Assembly (NCBI GenBank): GCA_964433845.1
Contig: CAYSTA010000016.1
Span: forward strand, 1-33,509
Origin: MAG-121220-bin8 sp964433845
GTDB taxonomy: Bacteria; Bacteroidota; Bacteroidia; Flavobacteriales; Flavobacteriaceae
Direction: 5' to 3'
DNA: 33,509 bases
The notes under the pieces were generated by a model. It saw nothing but the letters and a program-made list of their open reading frames with translations, had not been told where the DNA came from and searched no databases. Shown piece by piece: positions 25,402-33,457 of the stretch (position 1 is its first letter; every line of letters begins with the position of its first letter). Both the position numbers and the translations under genes were made by a program.

Positions 25402-25422
25402 GGTTCTTACAAGATCTTTCTA

Positions 25423-25430
25423 TAGATTTG
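25423..25430 (+). promoter_or_regulatory. Promoter -7 box TAGATTTG for the acyl-CoA reductase gene
   Basis: An exact TAnnTTTG match lies 39 bases before the GTG start at 25470. It sits back to back with the opposite-strand box at 25435-25442, with only 4 bases between them. No good -33 element is visible. Confidence 0.4.
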
Positions 25431-25434
25431 CATG

Positions 25435-25465
25435 CAAAAATAATTTAATAAATATTCTTAACAAA
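25435..25465 (-). promoter_or_regulatory. Promoter TTTG-N19-TATTTTTG for ferredoxin-ychF
   Basis: On the minus strand, TTTG (25465-25462) is followed after 19 bases by TATTTTTG (25442-25435). Both elements and the spacing match the Bacteroidota consensus. The ferredoxin ATG is at 25401, giving a leader of about 25-30 bases. Confidence 0.7.
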
Positions 25466-25469
25466 TTTA

Positions 25470-26516
25470 GTGACAACAATAGATCAAAAAATTGAGGCAT
25501 TTAATAAATTAGGAGAACTTTTTGATGATATTTCTAGTCAAAAAGAAAATTCTAAATATAATGAATGGATAACTGTTTTTAATAAAAAAATTAAAGAAGC
25601 TTATCAATACAATAACTGGTTCACGAGAAATAACTGTTTGCTTTCATTTAAAAATTGGAGCAAGGAATTAACTACAGAAAAGCTTTCAAAATGGATAGAT
25701 AATTATAATCTAGATGATTATTCAAAAAAGACTATTGCTATTATCATGGCAGGAAATATTCCTTTAGTTGGATTTCATGATTTTATATGTGCAAAAATTT
25801 TAAACTATAAATGTTTAATAAAGATGTCCTCAGATGACAAAATTCTATTACCAGTTGTAATTGATTTTTTAGACTTTATTTCGCCTGGTTTTAAAAAGGA
25901 TATAGAATTTACAGATAAGCCATTAAAAAACTTTGACGGGGTTATTGCAACAGGAAGTAATTCTTCGTTTAAATATTTTGAATATTATTTTAAAAAGTAT
26001 CCTAAATTATTAAGAAAAAATCGTCATTCAATTGCTGTATTAGACGGTAATGAAAGCAAAGAAAATCTAATTGATTTAGGGTATGATATCTTTAATTATT
26101 TTGGAATGGGATGTAGAAATGTTTCAAAGATATTTGTTCCAAAGAACTACAGTTTTGATTTGCTTTTTGAATCATTATTTGAATTTAAAGATATAATAAA
26201 ACACAATAGATATGCTAACAATTATGACTACAATAAAGCTGTTTATTTAATGAGTGATATAAAATTTATTGAAAACGGTTTTCTTATTTTAAAAAAGGAC
26301 AAGAAGCTTGGCTCATCAATTTCATGCTTGTTTTACGAAACATATAATTCAATTAAAGAAATTGAAAAATACATTGATAAAAATTCTGAATCCTTACAGT
26401 GTATAGTTAGTAATTCTAACTTATCGAATTCCATTCCACTTGGATCCAGTCAAAAACCAAAAATCGATGATTATGCAGATAATATTGATACACTGAATTT
26501 TTTGTTGAAAATCTGA
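25470..26516 (+). CDS. Acyl-CoA reductase, LuxC family
   Basis: This 348-residue member of the aldehyde-dehydrogenase superfamily reduces acyl-CoA or acyl groups to the aldehyde with NAD(P)H. Visible features: a helical N-terminus, IIMAGNIPLVGFHDFICAKI (family signature for nucleotide binding), KMSSDDKILLPVV, VIATGSNSS, and the likely nucleophile Cys in NYFGMGCRNVSKIFVP. No luxD/E or luciferase genes are near, so light production is not suggested. The start is GTG at 25470; no better ATG fits. The neighbours serC and serA follow in the same direction but a 65-base gap separates them. The order ferredoxin / acyl-CoA reductase / serC / serA recurs in Flavobacteriia as far as I recall. Confidence 0.88.
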   Translation: MTTIDQKIEAFNKLGELFDDISSQKENSKYNEWITVFNKKIKEAYQYNNWFTRNNCLLSFKNWSKELTTEKLSKWIDNYNLDDYSKKTIAIIMAGNIPLVGFHDFICAKILNYKCLIKMSSDDKILLPVVIDFLDFISPGFKKDIEFTDKPLKNFDGVIATGSNSSFKYFEYYFKKYPKLLRKNRHSIAVLDGNESKENLIDLGYDIFNYFGMGCRNVSKIFVPKNYSFDLLFESLFEFKDIIKHNRYANNYDYNKAVYLMSDIKFIENGFLILKKDKKLGSSISCLFYETYNSIKEIEKYIDKNSESLQCIVSNSNLSNSIPLGSSQKPKIDDYADNIDTLNFLLKI

Positions 26517-26581
26517 TGATATATTATTTAAAATTTAACATTTTTTATAAATGATTTGATTAATTTGCAAACCTTTTAATT

Positions 26582-27646
26582 ATGAAAAAACATAATTTTA
26601 GTGCAGGACCAAGTATACTTCCAGACGGAGTAATTAGAAATGTTTCTGAAGCTATAAAAGAATTAAACAATTCAGGATTATCATTAATAGAAATTTCTCA
26701 TAGAAGTAAAGATTTTGTTGAAATAATAACCAAAGCTAAATCATTAGCTTTAGAATTGTTGAATCTAGAAAACAAAGGCTATAAGGCTTTATTTCTACAA
26801 GGTGGAGCAAGTTTTCAGTTTTTAATGACTGCATATAATCTGCTTGATAAAAAAGCTGGTTATTTAAATACCGGTTCATGGTCAACAAAAGCAATTAAAG
26901 AAGCAAAATTATTTGGAAAGGTTATTGAAGTTGCATCTTCAAAAGATAAAAATTTTAATTATGTTCCTAAAGATTATATTGTTGATCCTCAGCTTGATTA
27001 TTTACATATAACTACAAACAACACAATCTTTGGAACTCAAATTAAAAAACTTCCAGAAACAAATGTTCCATTAATAGCTGATATGAGTTCTGATATTTTG
27101 TCAAGAAATATTGATTTCTCAAAGTTTGCTTTAATTTATGCTGGAGCACAAAAAAATATTGGTCCAGCAGGAACTACTCTTGTTATAGTTAAAGAAGATA
27201 TTCTAGGAAAAATTAATAGAAATATTCCTTCTATGCTTGACTATAGAATTCATATTGAAAAGGATAGTATGTTTAATACACCTCCTGTTTTTGCGGTATA
27301 CACTTCTATGCTAACTCTAGAATGGATTAAAAATAGTGGTGGAATCAATTTTATTGAAGCAAATAATTCTAAAAAAGCTAATTTGATATATAATGAAATT
27401 GACTCAAATGATTTGTTTCAAGGTTTTGCTGCTGTTGATGATAGAAGCTTAATGAATGCTACATTTAATCTCAAAAATGATGCTCATAAGGAGATTTTTA
27501 ATAAAATGTGCAAGGATGCAGGCATTAGTGGAGTTAACGGTCACAGATCTGTCGGTGGATATAGAGCATCAATATATAATGCACTGGATATTTCATCCGT
27601 AAAAACATTAGTAGATGTAATGAAAGAATTACAAAATAAAGTTTAA
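26582..27646 (+). CDS. serC: Phosphoserine aminotransferase
   Basis: This 354-residue PLP enzyme converts 3-phosphohydroxypyruvate to phosphoserine in serine synthesis. Visible features: NFSAGPSILP (5-14), HRSKDF substrate-loop region, QGGASFQF (73-80), Lys191 in YAGAQKNIGPAG as the Schiff-base lysine, and the C-terminal GHRSVGGYRASIYNA. The length is standard. It is followed by serA, the previous step of the same pathway, after a 10-base gap (27647-27656) before its ATG, so the two form an operon. Confidence 0.96.
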   Translation: MKKHNFSAGPSILPDGVIRNVSEAIKELNNSGLSLIEISHRSKDFVEIITKAKSLALELLNLENKGYKALFLQGGASFQFLMTAYNLLDKKAGYLNTGSWSTKAIKEAKLFGKVIEVASSKDKNFNYVPKDYIVDPQLDYLHITTNNTIFGTQIKKLPETNVPLIADMSSDILSRNIDFSKFALIYAGAQKNIGPAGTTLVIVKEDILGKINRNIPSMLDYRIHIEKDSMFNTPPVFAVYTSMLTLEWIKNSGGINFIEANNSKKANLIYNEIDSNDLFQGFAAVDDRSLMNATFNLKNDAHKEIFNKMCKDAGISGVNGHRSVGGYRASIYNALDISSVKTLVDVMKELQNKV

Positions 27647-27656
27647 AGAATTGATA

Positions 27657-28610
27657 ATGGCAAATATATTAGCTAACGATGGCATCTCAAAAAGTGGTAG
27701 TGATAAATTAAAAAAGGAAGGATTTAATATTTCAACAACCACAGTTGCTCAAGAACAACTCATAAATCATATTAAATCAGAAAATATTGAAGTTCTATTA
27801 GTTAGAAGTGCAACAACAGTAGGAAAAAATTTAATTGATCAATGTCCCTCAATAAAAATTATAGGAAGAGGTGGTGTTGGAATGGATAATATTGATGTAG
27901 ATTATGCAAGAAGCAAAGGAATAAATGTAATAAATACACCCGCAGCTTCATCTGCTTCTGTTGCAGAACTTGTATTTGCACATTTATACAGTGGAGTAAG
28001 ATTTCTACATCAATCTAATAGAAACATGCCTCTTGAAGGGGATAATAATTTTAAAGTACTAAAAAAATCGTATGCTAAGGGGGTTGAACTTAGGGGAAAA
28101 ACAATTGGAATAATTGGTTTTGGAAGAATTGGCAGAGAAACAGCTAAAATTGCTCTTGGAGTTGGCATGAAAGTGTTAGCATATGATAAGTTTATAAAGA
28201 ACACTAACATTAAACTAGATTTTGGAAATGAAAAAATTATTGATTTTAAGATTAAAATTTCTTCCTTTTTAGATGTATTAAAAAAATCTGATTTTATAAG
28301 TCTTCATGTTCCTGCTCAAAAAGAATATCTTATTAATAAAAATGAATTTAATTTAATGAAAGATGGTGTTGGAATAATTAATGCAGCTAGAGGTGGTGTT
28401 ATTAATGAATTAGAACTTCTTTCAGCACTTGATTCTGGTAAAGTTTCATTTGCCGGATTAGATACATTTGAAAATGAACCAAAGCCTGCTATTAAGCTAT
28501 TAATGCATCCTAACATATCCTTAACTCCTCATATAGGAGCAGCAACAAATGAAGCACAAGACAGGATTGGACTTGAACTTGCAGAGCAAATAATTAAAAT
28601 ATTGAATTAA
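27657..28610 (+). CDS. serA: D-3-phosphoglycerate dehydrogenase, short form
   Basis: The product is 317 residues from ATG 27657; the in-frame TTG at 27651 is rejected since MANILANDG is the family start. It makes the first step of serine synthesis. Visible features: GRGGVGMDNIDVDYA, NTPAASSASVAEL, the Rossmann motif GIIGFGRIGRE, catalytic Arg in NAARGGVINE, Glu in FENEP, and His in LTPHIGAAT. No C-terminal ACT or ASB domain is present, so feedback inhibition by serine through ACT is not expected; this short form is common in Bacteroidota. It is followed 1 base later by a small membrane protein gene. Confidence 0.93.
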   Translation: MANILANDGISKSGSDKLKKEGFNISTTTVAQEQLINHIKSENIEVLLVRSATTVGKNLIDQCPSIKIIGRGGVGMDNIDVDYARSKGINVINTPAASSASVAELVFAHLYSGVRFLHQSNRNMPLEGDNNFKVLKKSYAKGVELRGKTIGIIGFGRIGRETAKIALGVGMKVLAYDKFIKNTNIKLDFGNEKIIDFKIKISSFLDVLKKSDFISLHVPAQKEYLINKNEFNLMKDGVGIINAARGGVINELELLSALDSGKVSFAGLDTFENEPKPAIKLLMHPNISLTPHIGAATNEAQDRIGLELAEQIIKILN

Positions 28611-28611
28611 A

Positions 28612-28965
28612 ATGTTTGAAAATTTAAAAAAAAAATGGGGAATTGAAAACTCTTTTCAATTAACTATAGTTTTTATTGTTTTTGCAGTAACTGGATCAGT
28701 TGCAGCAAAGATATCTGACCCAATCACTGTGTATTTAAATTTAGATACTTTACCTGGTTTATTTTACTGGCCTATTAGATTATTAATCGTTTTTCCAGCA
28801 TATCAAATATTACTTATTTTCTTTGGTTTTATCTTTGGAGTTTTGGTAAGCATCATTACTTTTAAAAAAGATAAATTTATTTTTAATTTTTTTTTAAAAA
28901 TGTCTATTTTGTTTACTAAAAAATTAATTAAATTTCTATCGTTTGGACTATTTTTTAAAAATTAG
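28612..28965 (+). CDS. Small membrane protein, DUF6787-like
   Basis: This 117-residue protein has a hydrophilic start (MFENLKKKWGIENSFQLTIV) and two or three transmembrane segments (about 17-35, 53-75 and perhaps 76-84). The tail is basic and hydrophobic (KDKFIFNFFLKMSILFTKKLIKFLSFG). The opening KKKWGI and the segment WPIRLLIVFPAYQILLIFFGFIFG resemble the DUF6787 family of Bacteroidota, from memory. The function is not known. The tail crosses a run of T bases around 28880-28900, where a sequencing indel could change the frame; the ending is therefore less certain. Its end is 1 base from the convergent msrA stop. Confidence 0.7.
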   Translation: MFENLKKKWGIENSFQLTIVFIVFAVTGSVAAKISDPITVYLNLDTLPGLFYWPIRLLIVFPAYQILLIFFGFIFGVLVSIITFKKDKFIFNFFLKMSILFTKKLIKFLSFGLFFKN

Positions 28966-28966
28966 T

Positions 28967-29497
28967 TTATTTAAGCAATGAACTTTTAGTGTCCATTAAT
29001 TTTTTGACCTTTGGGGAAATTATAGCTGAACAATAAGGTACATTTTTATTTAAACTAAAATAATTATGATGATAATTCTCAGCAACATAAAAAGTACTCT
29101 TTTTTTCAATTGTAGTTACAATCTTATTTTCATACTTATTAGACTTTTCTAAATCACTAATAAAATCTAAGATCATCTTGATTTCATTTTTGTCATCATT
29201 AAATATTGATGATCTGTATTGTGTTCCAATATCATTTCCCTGCCTATTTAAAGTGGTTGGATCATGAGTTGAAAAAAAAATCATCAAAATATTTTCCAAT
29301 GAAACTATTTTAGAGTCATAATCAATACTTATTGCTTCAGCATGTCCAGTACCTCCTGAGCAAACATCTTTATATGTTGGATTTAGAGTATGACCACCAA
29401 TATAACCAGGAACAACAGTTTTAACACCTTTAATTCTTCTAAAAATTGCCTCAGTACACCAAAAACAGCCTCCTGCTAATGTTATGTTTTTAATCAT
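28967..29497 (-). CDS. msrA: Peptide-methionine (S)-S-oxide reductase MsrA
   Basis: This 176-residue enzyme repairs S-epimer methionine sulfoxide in proteins. Visible features: GGCFWCTE with nucleophile Cys11, VVPGYIGG, the signature GGTGHAEAISIDYD, GTQYRS, and the C-terminal YHHNYF. The enzyme has no signal peptide, so it acts in the cytoplasm; no msrB domain is fused. It is divergent from the DUF5916 gene; an exact -7 box lies upstream (29536-29543). Confidence 0.95.
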   Translation of the reverse strand: MIKNITLAGGCFWCTEAIFRRIKGVKTVVPGYIGGHTLNPTYKDVCSGGTGHAEAISIDYDSKIVSLENILMIFFSTHDPTTLNRQGNDIGTQYRSSIFNDDKNEIKMILDFISDLEKSNKYENKIVTTIEKKSTFYVAENYHHNYFSLNKNVPYCSAIISPKVKKLMDTKSSLLK

Positions 29498-29535
29498 GAA
29501 TTATATAAAATAAACTTTCAGTAATTTATTGTTGT

Positions 29536-29543
29536 CAAAATTA
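29536..29543 (-). promoter_or_regulatory. Promoter -7 box TAATTTTG for msrA
   Basis: An exact TAnnTTTG match on the minus strand lies 38 bases before the msrA ATG. On the other strand a near-match TAATTTCG (29546-29553) could serve the DUF5916 gene. No clear -33 elements are visible. Confidence 0.4.
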
Positions 29544-29585
29544 ATTAATTTCGCCATAACTATTTAAAAGTTACTTGTTGACTAA

Positions 29586-32036
29586 ATGAAATACTTTATT
29601 ACTTTTTTTTCATTATTTTTTTTCTCCATAAACCTAGGTCAAGAAAGAAAAATCATTGAATTAAAAAGATTTAATTCTCCTCCAAAAATTGATGGAATTT
29701 TAGACGATCCTAATTGGAAAACATTAGTGCCTGCCACTAATTTTGAAAGGTGGATGCCAAATAATGGTTCTTCTGAAAAAGATGGATATGAACATTTTGT
29801 ATATATAGGTTATGATGACAATGCAATTTATGTAGCTGGAAAATTTAATAATCCAAATCCTATTCCTGTTGAATTTAGTCAAAGGGACGATATATGGGAG
29901 ATTAATGCAGAGACCTTTTTCATCTCTATCAATTCATATGACGACAATATTAATGAACAAAGTTTTCAAGTTACAAGTGCAGGAACATTAGGAGATTCAT
30001 ATACTTCTGGTGAAATGTCAGATGAAGATTGGGATTTTGACACAGTTTTTGAATCAAAAGTATCTATTGGTAATAAAAGCTGGAGTATGGAAATGAGAAT
30101 ACCGTATAGTGCACTACGTTTTTCATCAAAAAAAATTCAAAAATGGGGAATAAATTTTGGAAGAAAAATCGCTGAATCTGGTGAAGTATACACCTGGAAT
30201 TTTATTGACCAAAAAAATGCAAATTATGGTGAATCTATGGGAATAACTTCTGAGATTAAAGACATATCCCCTCCCCTAAGATTGTTTTTTTATCCATATG
30301 CTCAGTCTTCTATAGACTTCAAAAAAGGAAGTAGTCCTTTAAATGGATATTCTGCTGGAATGGATTTAAAATATGGAATTAATAACAGCTTTACATTAGA
30401 TGCAACTCTTATTCCTGATTTTGGACAAGTAACATTTGATGACAAAGAGCTAAATCTTAGTCCATTTGAACAACAGTTTGATGAAAATAGAGCTTTCTTT
30501 ACTGAAGGTGCAACATTATTTAAAAAAGCTGATGGAATGAGCTTTAGAGGAGGTAATTTCTTTTACAGTAGAAGAATTGGTGAAGAAATTAATTTTAAAG
30601 AAAGTGATTTTTTAAAAAATAATGAAGAAATAATAAATTATGATGTTAAACCCGACCTGTTAAATTCCATAAAAGTTACTGGAACTACAAATTCAGGATT
30701 AAGTATTGGATTTATAAATTCTATTACAAACAATGCTTATGCCCGAATTATTAATACATCTACAGGAGAATTAAGGAGTGAGAAGATTTCTCCTCTAACT
30801 AATTATAATGTCTTATCATTTAGTCAACAAGTTTTAAATGAATACTCTACTTTATCCTTTTTAAATGCAAATGTAAATAGATCTGGAAATTTTGAGAATT
30901 CCAATAACAGTGCTTTTGTTTTTGATTTATTTGACAACAAAAGAAAATATAATGTAATGGGAACTGTTTATCAAAGCGACTCTCCAACTTTCTCTGCCAC
31001 AAAAGGATTTAGGGGGACATTTAGGTTAAGTGATCTAACCGGTAATTTTAGATATTCTATAGGGTGGGCAGGCGTTGATGCTAATTACTATCAAAATGAT
31101 CTTGGTTTTTACAGCACTAGAAATGATCAAAGATTTTATTCAATAATTAGATTTTTGACCTTTAAACCCTCTAAAATTTATGAAAAAATTCAAGGTTATT
31201 TATATGTTAGTGAAAGAAGCAGGTTTTATCCTAAAATCTTCAAGTCTAGAGGAATAAGAACAGGAGTTGATATTACAACCCTAGAATTGCATAAAATTGA
31301 GTTTGATGTTGATTATACTACAAAATATAAGAATTATGACGAACCTAGAAAAAAAGACACTTTTATAATTGATCCTGCTGAATATGAGTTAGAATTCAAA
31401 TTTAATTCAGATTCTAGAAAAAAAATTGAATATTCATTTGATTTAGGACACACATTTGGTTTAAATGAAGATTTTAATGAGGAAAAAAAAGATTATGATT
31501 TTGGTGTTGGAATTGGAATTAGAGCTAATAATAAATTGAATTTTGATTATAAAGTAAAAAAATCTTTAAACTATGATGATATTGGACATGTTTTTAAGGA
31601 TAAAGGAGAAGTTTTTTTTGGAAATAGAGATGTAAAAGCTATTGAAAATAATTTCTCACTTAATTATAATTTTGATTCATATAAATCTATTAATTTAAAA
31701 TTACGTCAGTTTTGGAGTACTGCTAAGTATCTTAACTCCTTTTATTTACTTAAATCAGATGGAACAAGAGAGCTTTCTAATAAAAATACAAGTGATTATG
31801 ATCCAAACACTAATTTTAACTTATGGAATTTTGATTTAGGTTTTAATTGGGAATTTGCTCCAGGAAGCAAAGCAACATTATTATATAGAAACAACCTGTT
31901 TAATGAAGATAATATGTCCGGAGTATCTTACTACACAAGTACTAAAGATCTATTTGACAAGCCTTTTAACCATCAAGTTTCTTTGAGAATAAATTATTTC
32001 ATAGATTTCAATGTAATTAAAAAGAAAAAAAGCTAA
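29586..32036 (+). CDS. DUF5916 outer-membrane protein with CBM9-like N-terminal domain
   Basis: This 816-residue protein begins with a signal peptide (1-18, ending NLGQ). A CBM9-like domain of about 200 residues follows, marked by IDGILDDPNW, FVYIGYDDNAIYVAGKFNNP, WEINAETFFISI and WSMEMRIPYSALRFS. The large C-terminal part is a beta-barrel of the DUF5916 class, with repeated aromatic strands and PDFGQV, NLSPFEQQFDENRAFFTEG and FFYSRRIG motifs. DUF5916 proteins are widespread in Bacteroidota; the true role is unknown, with carbohydrate or peptide uptake as common guesses. It is followed by a lipoprotein gene 21 bases later, suggesting a surface pair. Its last 14 codons and the following bases are repeated at the window end. 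Confidence 0.9.
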   Translation: MKYFITFFSLFFFSINLGQERKIIELKRFNSPPKIDGILDDPNWKTLVPATNFERWMPNNGSSEKDGYEHFVYIGYDDNAIYVAGKFNNPNPIPVEFSQRDDIWEINAETFFISINSYDDNINEQSFQVTSAGTLGDSYTSGEMSDEDWDFDTVFESKVSIGNKSWSMEMRIPYSALRFSSKKIQKWGINFGRKIAESGEVYTWNFIDQKNANYGESMGITSEIKDISPPLRLFFYPYAQSSIDFKKGSSPLNGYSAGMDLKYGINNSFTLDATLIPDFGQVTFDDKELNLSPFEQQFDENRAFFTEGATLFKKADGMSFRGGNFFYSRRIGEEINFKESDFLKNNEEIINYDVKPDLLNSIKVTGTTNSGLSIGFINSITNNAYARIINTSTGELRSEKISPLTNYNVLSFSQQVLNEYSTLSFLNANVNRSGNFENSNNSAFVFDLFDNKRKYNVMGTVYQSDSPTFSATKGFRGTFRLSDLTGNFRYSIGWAGVDANYYQNDLGFYSTRNDQRFYSIIRFLTFKPSKIYEKIQGYLYVSERSRFYPKIFKSRGIRTGVDITTLELHKIEFDVDYTTKYKNYDEPRKKDTFIIDPAEYELEFKFNSDSRKKIEYSFDLGHTFGLNEDFNEEKKDYDFGVGIGIRANNKLNFDYKVKKSLNYDDIGHVFKDKGEVFFGNRDVKAIENNFSLNYNFDSYKSINLKLRQFWSTAKYLNSFYLLKSDGTRELSNKNTSDYDPNTNFNLWNFDLGFNWEFAPGSKATLLYRNNLFNEDNMSGVSYYTSTKDLFDKPFNHQVSLRINYFIDFNVIKKKKS

Positions 32037-32050
32037 ACTCTTTAAAAATA
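31996..32050. repeat. 55-bp direct repeat, copy 1 (3' end of the DUF5916 gene)
   Basis: This copy covers the last codons of the DUF5916 gene (the residues FIDFNVIKKKKS and stop) and 14 bases beyond. It matches 33455-33509 at 54 of 55 positions; the single difference is A at 32046 versus T at 33505. The first 50 bases are identical. Sequence to the left of the two copies does not match. Confidence 0.95.
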
Positions 32051-32057
32051 TGATTAA

Positions 32058-33287
32058 ATGAAAAAGATATTATTAGTAATGCTGATTATTTCCGTTACTA
32101 ATAGTTGTGATGATTATACTCCGATTAGATTTATTGAAACTAATTATAGCAAGGAATCATCTGAACCAAATTTACATAGATCTAATTCTGGAGAAATTTA
32201 TTTAAGTTTTATATCCTCTAATTTGGAAACTAATGAAAGTCAACTTCTTTACAGTTTGCTTAATTATTCTAAATTCTCTTGGAATGATTTTAATTTAATT
32301 ACAAAATCTTCAGAAATGTTTGTCAATTGGGCTGATTTCCCAAAAATCACAACTAATAGCTCAAATGGAGTATCTGCTCACTATTTAGAAATGACCAGTG
32401 AGGAAAAATATTCATATGATATTAAAATTCTTAATTCTAAAAATGGGGGAATAACCTGGAATAAACCTATAAAACTTCATAATGACAATACTAAAACTGA
32501 GCATGGTTTTGTTTCAACAATTAATATCAAAGATCATTTTTTATCTACATATTTAGATGGCAGACAGAATGAGCTTTCGAATCATAACAGTTCAATAAAA
32601 GCTCAAATGACATTAAGAGGTACTAGCTATAATATTGAAGGCCAAATAATTGACGACAAATTGATAGATGATAGAGTATGTGATTGTTGCCAAACGGATT
32701 TAGGAATTACAGATCTTGAAATTCCAATAGTTGTATATAGAGACAGATCTGAAGATGAAACAAGGGATATATATTATTCTTATTTAGATATAAATAATAC
32801 GTGGAGCAAACCCGCAACTGTCTATAATGATAACTGGATAATATCAGGATGTCCAGTAAATGGACCTGCAATTTCTACATTTAATAACAAAAGTGCCGTT
32901 GTATGGTATACTTATACAAATAATAAGAGTCTGATAAAAATTGCTTTTTCTAATGATATAGCTGAGGGATTTAACACTCCAATTGAAGTTAATGCTGATA
33001 ATCCAATAGGAAGAGTTGATATTGAGCTAATAGACGGTGAGACAGCTTTAATAAGTTATATGGATAACATAGACGGAAATACTTTCGTTAAACTTCACAT
33101 GGTAAATAGGTCAGGAAATCAAAACAAATTTTTATTAGTTGATGAGTCTTCTAAAGAAAGATCTTCTGGTTTTCCAAAAATTGTTTTAGATAAAAAAAGA
33201 AACCTTACAATTATTGCTTGGACTGAAGTTTCTAATAAATCTAAGATAAAAACTGCTTTAATAGATAATTCTTTTTTTTATGACTAA
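32058..33287 (+). CDS. Sialidase-like beta-propeller lipoprotein, probably surface exposed
   Basis: This 409-residue protein has a lipoprotein signal with acceptor Cys17 followed by Asp-Asp, an acidic start like the surface-export signal of Bacteroidota lipoproteins. The rest looks like a BNR/sialidase-type six-bladed propeller, with an Asp-box-like SKNGGITWNKP (about 127-137), NNTWSKPATVY and repeated strand patterns ending in I.IAW or AVVWYT. A conserved-looking cysteine signature is RVCDCCQTD (Cys208, 210, 211) with GCPVNGPAI (Cys265). The classical sialidase arginine triad and Asp-boxes are not clearly all present, so catalysis is uncertain. It is encoded 21 bases after the DUF5916 gene and probably on the same transcript. 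Its stop overlaps the end of an opposite-strand open frame. Confidence 0.82.
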   Translation: MKKILLVMLIISVTNSCDDYTPIRFIETNYSKESSEPNLHRSNSGEIYLSFISSNLETNESQLLYSLLNYSKFSWNDFNLITKSSEMFVNWADFPKITTNSSNGVSAHYLEMTSEEKYSYDIKILNSKNGGITWNKPIKLHNDNTKTEHGFVSTINIKDHFLSTYLDGRQNELSNHNSSIKAQMTLRGTSYNIEGQIIDDKLIDDRVCDCCQTDLGITDLEIPIVVYRDRSEDETRDIYYSYLDINNTWSKPATVYNDNWIISGCPVNGPAISTFNNKSAVVWYTYTNNKSLIKIAFSNDIAEGFNTPIEVNADNPIGRVDIELIDGETALISYMDNIDGNTFVKLHMVNRSGNQNKFLLVDESSKERSSGFPKIVLDKKRNLTIIAWTEVSNKSKIKTALIDNSFFYD

Positions 33288-33457
33288 TAGATGTAAAAAG
33301 AACAGTTATTTAGAGAGATTGTAAAAAAGAAGTTTTCATCTGTAAAAATAGAAATGGTTTTAGTATTTTTATCAAAATTTATTTCATTTAATCTTACATC
33401 AATATAAATGAATTCACTTATCAAATCATCTACTATAATTAATAAAAAAAGTAAATT
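33284..33457 (-). CDS. Possible C-terminal fragment of a leftward gene, broken by the terminal repeat
   Basis: On the minus strand, 57 sense codons run from 33457 down to a TAG at 33284-33286, with no ATG inside. The translation (VDDLISEFIYIDVRLNEINF, then DKNTKTISIFTDENFFFTIS and more) has alternating hydrophobic and polar residues like the last strands of a real protein. A TGA at 33458-33460, inside the 55-bp repeat, stops the frame going upstream. If the repeat is an assembly join, the true gene continues past the window. In DNA this AT-rich, 57 open codons could also arise by chance, so the call is weak. No family recognised. Confidence 0.35.
   Translation of the reverse strand, partial: NLLFLLIIVDDLISEFIYIDVRLNEINFDKNTKTISIFTDENFFFTISLNNCSFYIY

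Noticed and set aside
25470..26516. Bioluminescence (lux) locus suggested by the LuxC-type gene
   Set aside because: No luxAB, luxD or luxE gene is present and the neighbours are serine-synthesis genes.
28010..28516. Two leftward open frames inside serA
   Set aside because: Both are antisense shadows of serA.
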